Shown: in pieces, positions 5,198 through 9,835 of the stretch
How the letters are laid out: the number at the start of each line of letters is the position of its first letter
Numbering within the stretch: position 1 is the first letter of the stretch
Origin: Planctomycetes bacterium UBA2386
Lineage (GTDB): Bacteria > Planctomycetota > UBA1135 > UBA2386
DNA length: 9,835 nt
Assembly (NCBI GenBank): GCA_002343845.1
Contig: DDSQ01000022.1
Coordinates: 1 to 9,835, forward strand
Reading direction: 5' to 3'
The notes under the pieces: model-generated
Database searches by the model: none
Told to the model about the DNA's origin: nothing
Seen by the model: only the letters and a program-made list of their open reading frames with translations
Made by a program: the position numbers and the translations under genes

Positions 5198-8100
5198 TCA
5201 GTTCTGCAGCAGCTTGTCGAGCGGGCCGTCGACGTAGGTCGGACCATCCGCAGGCTGCCACGGCTGGCCGCGGCGCAGCCCGGGATCGCCTTCGAACACC
5301 ACGACGCCCTTCGTGTCGATCAGCAGCGCGCGCGGCATGCCGAAGAAGCCGGCCTTCACGAAGTAGGCGTCGTAGGTGCCGCCGCTCGCGTCGATCGCGA
5401 TCGTCGCACCGGGCAACGGCTCCTTGGCGAGATGCGCCGCGAGGCCTTCCCGGGTCGTGCCGGCGTCGCACACGACGATCGTCGCCAGACCGCGCGGGGC
5501 ACTGCGCGCGAGCACGTGCCGCAGCCAACTCGTGCACGGGATCACCTGGTCCTGCGCCGGCGACCAGAACAGCAGCAGCACCGGGCGGCCCCGAAGCGCG
5601 GCCAGCGTCGTGCTGTCGCCCTGCTCGAACTGCAGCGGGCCGAGCTCGGGGGCGGCGAAGCCCGTGAACGAACCGGGCGTGCGCTTGCTGGCGTCGGCGA
5701 GCACACGCTGCATCGCGATCTCACGCTCGATGCGCGCCGCGGGATCGAACGCATCGCGGCCGAGGATGCGGACGTTGCGGAACACCGCCTGGCCCGGGCC
5801 GCACAGCAGCCCGAACGCGCCGCGCACCACGCTCGCATCGGGGAACTCGAGCGAGCGCACGTAGAGGCCGTCGAAGTAGACGTCGAGCTGGCGGCCGGTC
5901 ACGTCGATGCGCAGTTCGTGCCAGGCGCCGCCGACCGGCAGGCTGCGGTGGTCGTGGATCTCCCAGACGCCGCCCTGGTTGGTGGCGATGTCGAGGAAGC
6001 CCTTGGGGTGCAGCAGCACGGCGTGGAAGCGCTGGTCGCCCTTGCGGCCAAAGCACAGGCCGGCGAGATCGCCGAGCCAGGTGCCGGGTTGCTTGCTGTC
6101 GTCGGGGATCTGCACTTCGGCGGCCAGCGAGAAGTCGGCGTCGAAGGTCACGTCGGCGACCAGTTCGCGCGTGACCATCGTCGTGCCCGCCCGCGGCACT
6201 GCCGCGCGCACCAGCTTGCCGTAGGCCTGGAAGGCGTCGTCGCCGCCCGACCAACCGGCCAGGCTGCGTTCGTCGTAGGCGACGCGCCAGCGGGCGAGGC
6301 TCTTGCCGGTGCGCGCCGCGAGCTCGGCGTAGTAGGCCATCGCCTCGGGCACCGAGTAGTTCGCGGTCATGCGGCGCGCGATCTCGAGCGCCATCGTCGG
6401 CAGTTTGCGGGCTTCGTAGCCGCGCGCGAGCTGCAGGCCCTTCTGCGCGAACGCCTGCTTCTGCTGGCGATACCGCGCGACCAGCGGGTCGAGTTTGGTG
6501 ATGCGCTGCTCGGCCTCGGCGTGGCGCGGATCGGCGGTCTTGCCGCTCGCCTCGAGCGCGCGACGGAACTCGCGCAACCGCGCCGCGGCCTCACCGCGCC
6601 GCTTCTTGTCGCGCTCGAGCGACGAGGCCAGCGACCACAGCACCTCGGCGTCGGCGGGCGCCCGTTCGCGGGCTTCGTCGAGGAACTCGATCGCCAACGC
6701 GTGCTCGCCGCGCGCCGTCGCCGCCTTCGCCCACTGCACGAGTTCGTCGCCGACGGTGACCTTGCCGGTCTCGATGTCGCGCAGCCGCAGGATCCAGTCG
6801 CGCCAGATCGGGTCGAGTTCGGCGAGGGTCTTCGCCGGCGAGAGCGGTGCTGCGAGCACGAGCTCCGTGAAGTGCGCGGCCGGGTCCTTCGGCTGGCCGC
6901 GGCGGAACGACTGGTAGTAGGCGTGCAGCGCGTCGCGGTAGACGAGGCGGCCGTCTTGGCTGCGGTAGTTGTAGAGGAAGTACACGACGCCCCAGGTCGG
7001 CGCGTACCACGGCGGGCCCCACGCGTACTTGCCCTCCACGACCATGCGGAACGGCGGCGCCCGTTCGGGGTCGCGGAACTGGCCACCGCCGACCGGGACC
7101 GCTTCGTCGAGGCTGTCCATCCAGCCGCGTTCGAGGCGCGAGGCGAGCGGGAACAGCCGGCCGGGCGGCACGCGGTTCCACTGCACCGAGCCATTGCTGA
7201 GGATCACGCAGCCTTCGAAGAACGACGCGTACGCCTCGTTCAGCCAGCCCGGCACCATCGGTCCGGTCAGGCTGACGAACTGGTGCGCGGCTTCGTGGAA
7301 CAGCGTGCCGTACATCGCGCGCACCGACTCCTTGCCGCTCGCACCGCCGGCGTACGTCTCGACGGCGCTGCCGATGAAGTGGCCGGCTGACCACTCCACG
7401 GGCGGTCCGGCCCCGAGCTTCAGGTACTCGTCGCGGCTCTTGAAGATGCGGATCTCGATCTTCGGCGTCGGGCCGCCGTCCTCCATGAAGCGGAAGAAGC
7501 GGCGGTAGAACCGGTTCATCTGCTCCATCGCGATGCGCGAGGTCTCGAGCACCAGGAAGCCGGCGTTGGTGCGGTAGCGGTAGTTCTCGCTCTCGGCGGT
7601 GTAGGCCTGGTCCCACTCGCGATGCGCGGCGTCCATCGCCGCGAGTTCGTCCTCGCCGCGACCGCCGGTCGGATCGGTGCCCGCGTAGACGTCCTCGACC
7701 GCCACTTCGCGCCCGCCCTTGGTGCGGATCTCGTGGATCGCGGCGCGCGCTTCGGCGTGGTCGGGAACGACTGCGAGCAGGTGCTGGTAGATCTCGATCG
7801 CGCCCAGCAGGTCCTTGCCGCGCCGGTACTCCTTGCCGAGGGTCAGCAGGCCCGTCGCGTAGTCGTTCTGCAGCTTGCCCCAGGCTGCCGCTTCGCTGTC
7901 GAGCGGCAGCAGCCGATCGAGCAGGGCCTTGCGTTCGGGGTTGGTGGCAGAACCCTGGCGGCTGCGATCGAGATCGAGCCAGCGGTGCAACGCGTGCACG
8001 GCGGTGTCGAGATCGGTCTGGCGCTCGGCGATCGTCGCGAGCAGATCCAGGGCGGCGCTGCTGTTGGCGTCGCGTTCGAGCGCACGGTCGGCGGCGAGCC

Positions 8101-8263
8101 GTGCCGCGGCGAGGTCGCCGGCGTCGAGCCTGCCCTTCGCTTCGGCGAGGTAGGCCGCGACGAAGCCGGTCTCGGGTGCCGCCGGCGGCGGGGCCTGGCC
8201 GGGGGCGTTGGCGAGCAGCAACGCGATGGCGAGCGAGGCGGGCAACCGCGGCGCGAGCAGCAT
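5198..8263 (-). CDS. Exported multi-domain protein: TPR, DUF1570-like HExxH peptidase, concanavalin-like sandwich, thioredoxin fold
   Basis: This protein has 1021 residues. The ATG at 8263 is preferred over a GTG at 8278 because it directly opens the signal peptide ([20 protein letters not shown], cleavage near residue 24, no lipobox). TPR-like helical pairs occupy about 34-100 and 131-180. The central domain (about 225-495) has HEAAH at 323-327 and a downstream [12 protein letters not shown] with Glu343, the zinc-ligand arrangement of gluzincin peptidases; it most resembles the DUF1570 family common in planctomycetes. More TPR-like helices follow (about 505-650). Residues about 665-836 look like a LamG/DUF1080-type beta sandwich ([19 protein letters not shown], then [19 protein letters not shown]). 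Residues about 870-995 have a TlpA/AhpC-like thioredoxin fold ([21 protein letters not shown] with a cis-Pro at 977) but no CxxC; only Cys910 lies near the expected site. The protein probably acts in the periplasm or outside. Peptidase activity is inferred from motifs; the substrate is unknown. Confidence 0.87.
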   Translation of the reverse strand: MLLAPRLPASLAIALLLANAPGQAPPPAAPETGFVAAYLAEAKGRLDAGDLAAARLAADRALERDANSSAALDLLATIAERQTDLDTAVHALHRWLDLDRSRQGSATNPERKALLDRLLPLDSEAAAWGKLQNDYATGLLTLGKEYRRGKDLLGAIEIYQHLLAVVPDHAEARAAIHEIRTKGGREVAVEDVYAGTDPTGGRGEDELAAMDAAHREWDQAYTAESENYRYRTNAGFLVLETSRIAMEQMNRFYRRFFRFMEDGGPTPKIEIRIFKSRDEYLKLGAGPPVEWSAGHFIGSAVETYAGGASGKESVRAMYGTLFHEAAHQFVSLTGPMVPGWLNEAYASFFEGCVILSNGSVQWNRVPPGRLFPLASRLERGWMDSLDEAVPVGGGQFRDPERAPPFRMVVEGKYAWGPPWYAPTWGVVYFLYNYRSQDGRLVYRDALHAYYQSFRRGQPKDPAAHFTELVLAAPLSPAKTLAELDPIWRDWILRLRDIETGKVTVGDELVQWAKAATARGEHALAIEFLDEARERAPADAEVLWSLASSLERDKKRRGEAAARLREFRRALEASGKTADPRHAEAEQRITKLDPLVARYRQQKQAFAQKGLQLARGYEARKLPTMALEIARRMTANYSVPEAMAYYAELAARTGKSLARWRVAYDERSLAGWSGGDDAFQAYGKLVRAAVPRAGTTMVTRELVADVTFDADFSLAAEVQIPDDSKQPGTWLGDLAGLCFGRKGDQRFHAVLLHPKGFLDIATNQGGVWEIHDHRSLPVGGAWHELRIDVTGRQLDVYFDGLYVRSLEFPDASVVRGAFGLLCGPGQAVFRNVRILGRDAFDPAARIEREIAMQRVLADASKRTPGSFTGFAAPELGPLQFEQGDSTTLAALRGRPVLLLFWSPAQDQVIPCTSWLRHVLARSAPRGLATIVVCDAGTTREGLAAHLAKEPLPGATIAIDASGGTYDAYFVKAGFFGMPRALLIDTKGVVVFEGDPGLRRGQPWQPADGPTYVDGPLDKLLQN

Positions 8264-8269
8264 GCGCGC

Positions 8270-8275
8270 ATCATG
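8270..8275 (-). promoter_or_regulatory. Candidate -10 box of the peptidase gene
   Basis: On the minus strand CATGAT (four of six matches to TATAAT) ends exactly six bases before the ATG at 8263, which would give a leaderless transcript. No -35 box is evident and no Shine-Dalgarno precedes the ATG. The support is mostly the matching geometry at the kinase and hutU starts. Confidence 0.3.
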
Positions 8276-8309
8276 CACGGATTGGCGCGAACCCCGCCAG
8301 TCCGTGCGT

Positions 8310-8333
8310 GGGCGGAGGGCGGGGCGGGCCGGG
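8310..8333 (+). other. Potential G-quadruplex in divergent promoter region
   Basis: Five runs of three or four G occur within 24 bases (8310-8312, 8317-8319, 8321-8324, 8326-8328, 8331-8333), separated by loops of 4, 1, 1 and 2 bases. This satisfies the usual four-run quadruplex pattern. The G-rich strand is the coding strand for hutU and the template strand for the peptidase gene, and the motif ends just before the candidate hutU -35 box. The region is GC-rich overall, so function is uncertain. Confidence 0.45.
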
Positions 8334-8338
8334 CGCGC

Positions 8339-8367
8339 TTGCGTGCCCTCGCGCGGCTCGCCACGAT
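8339..8367 (+). promoter_or_regulatory. Candidate hutU promoter
   Basis: TTGCGT (8339-8344) resembles a -35 box, and CACGAT (8362-8367) follows after 17 bases as a weak -10. The -10 ends six bases before the ATG at 8374, so initiation would fall on the start codon. Each hexamer matches only three of six consensus bases. I see no palindromic HutC-like operator in the 110-base gap. Confidence 0.3.
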
Positions 8368-8373
8368 CGCGGA

Positions 8374-9835
<1,462 letters not shown>

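Noticed and set aside
5162..7390. Long open frame (742 codons) on the plus strand opposite the peptidase gene
   Set aside because: It is composed mostly of Arg, Ala, Glu, Val and His with no recognisable motif; the minus strand encodes clear HExxH, TPR and thioredoxin-like domains. It is an antisense shadow.
8262..8271. 10-bp palindrome ATGCGCGCAT at the peptidase start
   Set aside because: Short, built from GC alternation and the start codon itself; no second copy seen in the same gap, so it is not counted as an operator.

Overview
This is a GC-rich stretch with strong G/C preference at third codon positions. It looks like a chromosomal segment of a planctomycete-type bacterium. Four things point that way: a Hanks-type Ser/Thr kinase fused through one membrane helix to a formylglycine-generating-enzyme (FGE)-like ectodomain, an ECF sigma factor beside it, large secreted multi-domain proteins, and a secreted beta-propeller protein ending in a Cys/Gly-rich C-terminal module that I associate with that phylum. 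The assignment is from gene style only; there is no marker gene here.

Layout, left to right: (1) 2-79 (+), the last 25 codons of an unidentified gene. (2) 112-1365 (-), a secreted beta-propeller protein, convergent with (1). (3) 1366-1552, a divergent intergenic region with candidate promoters in both directions and a 14-bp perfect palindrome. (4) 1553-4609 (+), the transmembrane kinase, followed after one base by (5) 4611-5165 (+), an ECF sigma factor whose Shine-Dalgarno lies inside the kinase 3' end. (6) 5167-5197, a 12-pair imperfect hairpin that fills the gap between convergent genes. (7) 5198-8263 (-), a 1021-aa exported protein with TPRs, an HExxH metallopeptidase-like domain, a concanavalin-like sandwich and a thioredoxin-fold domain without CxxC. 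(8) 8264-8373, a second divergent intergenic region with five G-runs. (9) 8374 to the right edge (+), urocanate hydratase (hutU), cut by the window end about 65-70 residues before its C-terminus.

How they may work together: the kinase and sigma factor form one transcription unit and read as a membrane-to-transcription signalling pair, in which the periplasm-facing FGE-like and beta-sandwich parts sense something and the cytoplasmic kinase acts on the sigma factor or its partners. The convergent exported peptidase-like protein also carries a beta-sandwich and could be a co-regulated envelope protein, but only proximity suggests it. hutU is a housekeeping histidine-degradation gene with no visible link to the others.

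Points most worth a second look: three gene starts (kinase, peptidase, hutU) lack a Shine-Dalgarno and each carries a hexamer ending in GAT exactly six bases before the start codon, the geometry expected for leaderless mRNAs, whereas the internal sigma gene has a good Shine-Dalgarno; the urocanase has Leu in place of the signature active-site Cys; and the FGE-like and thioredoxin-like domains both appear to have lost their catalytic cysteines. I see no mobile element, tRNA, rRNA or CRISPR array.
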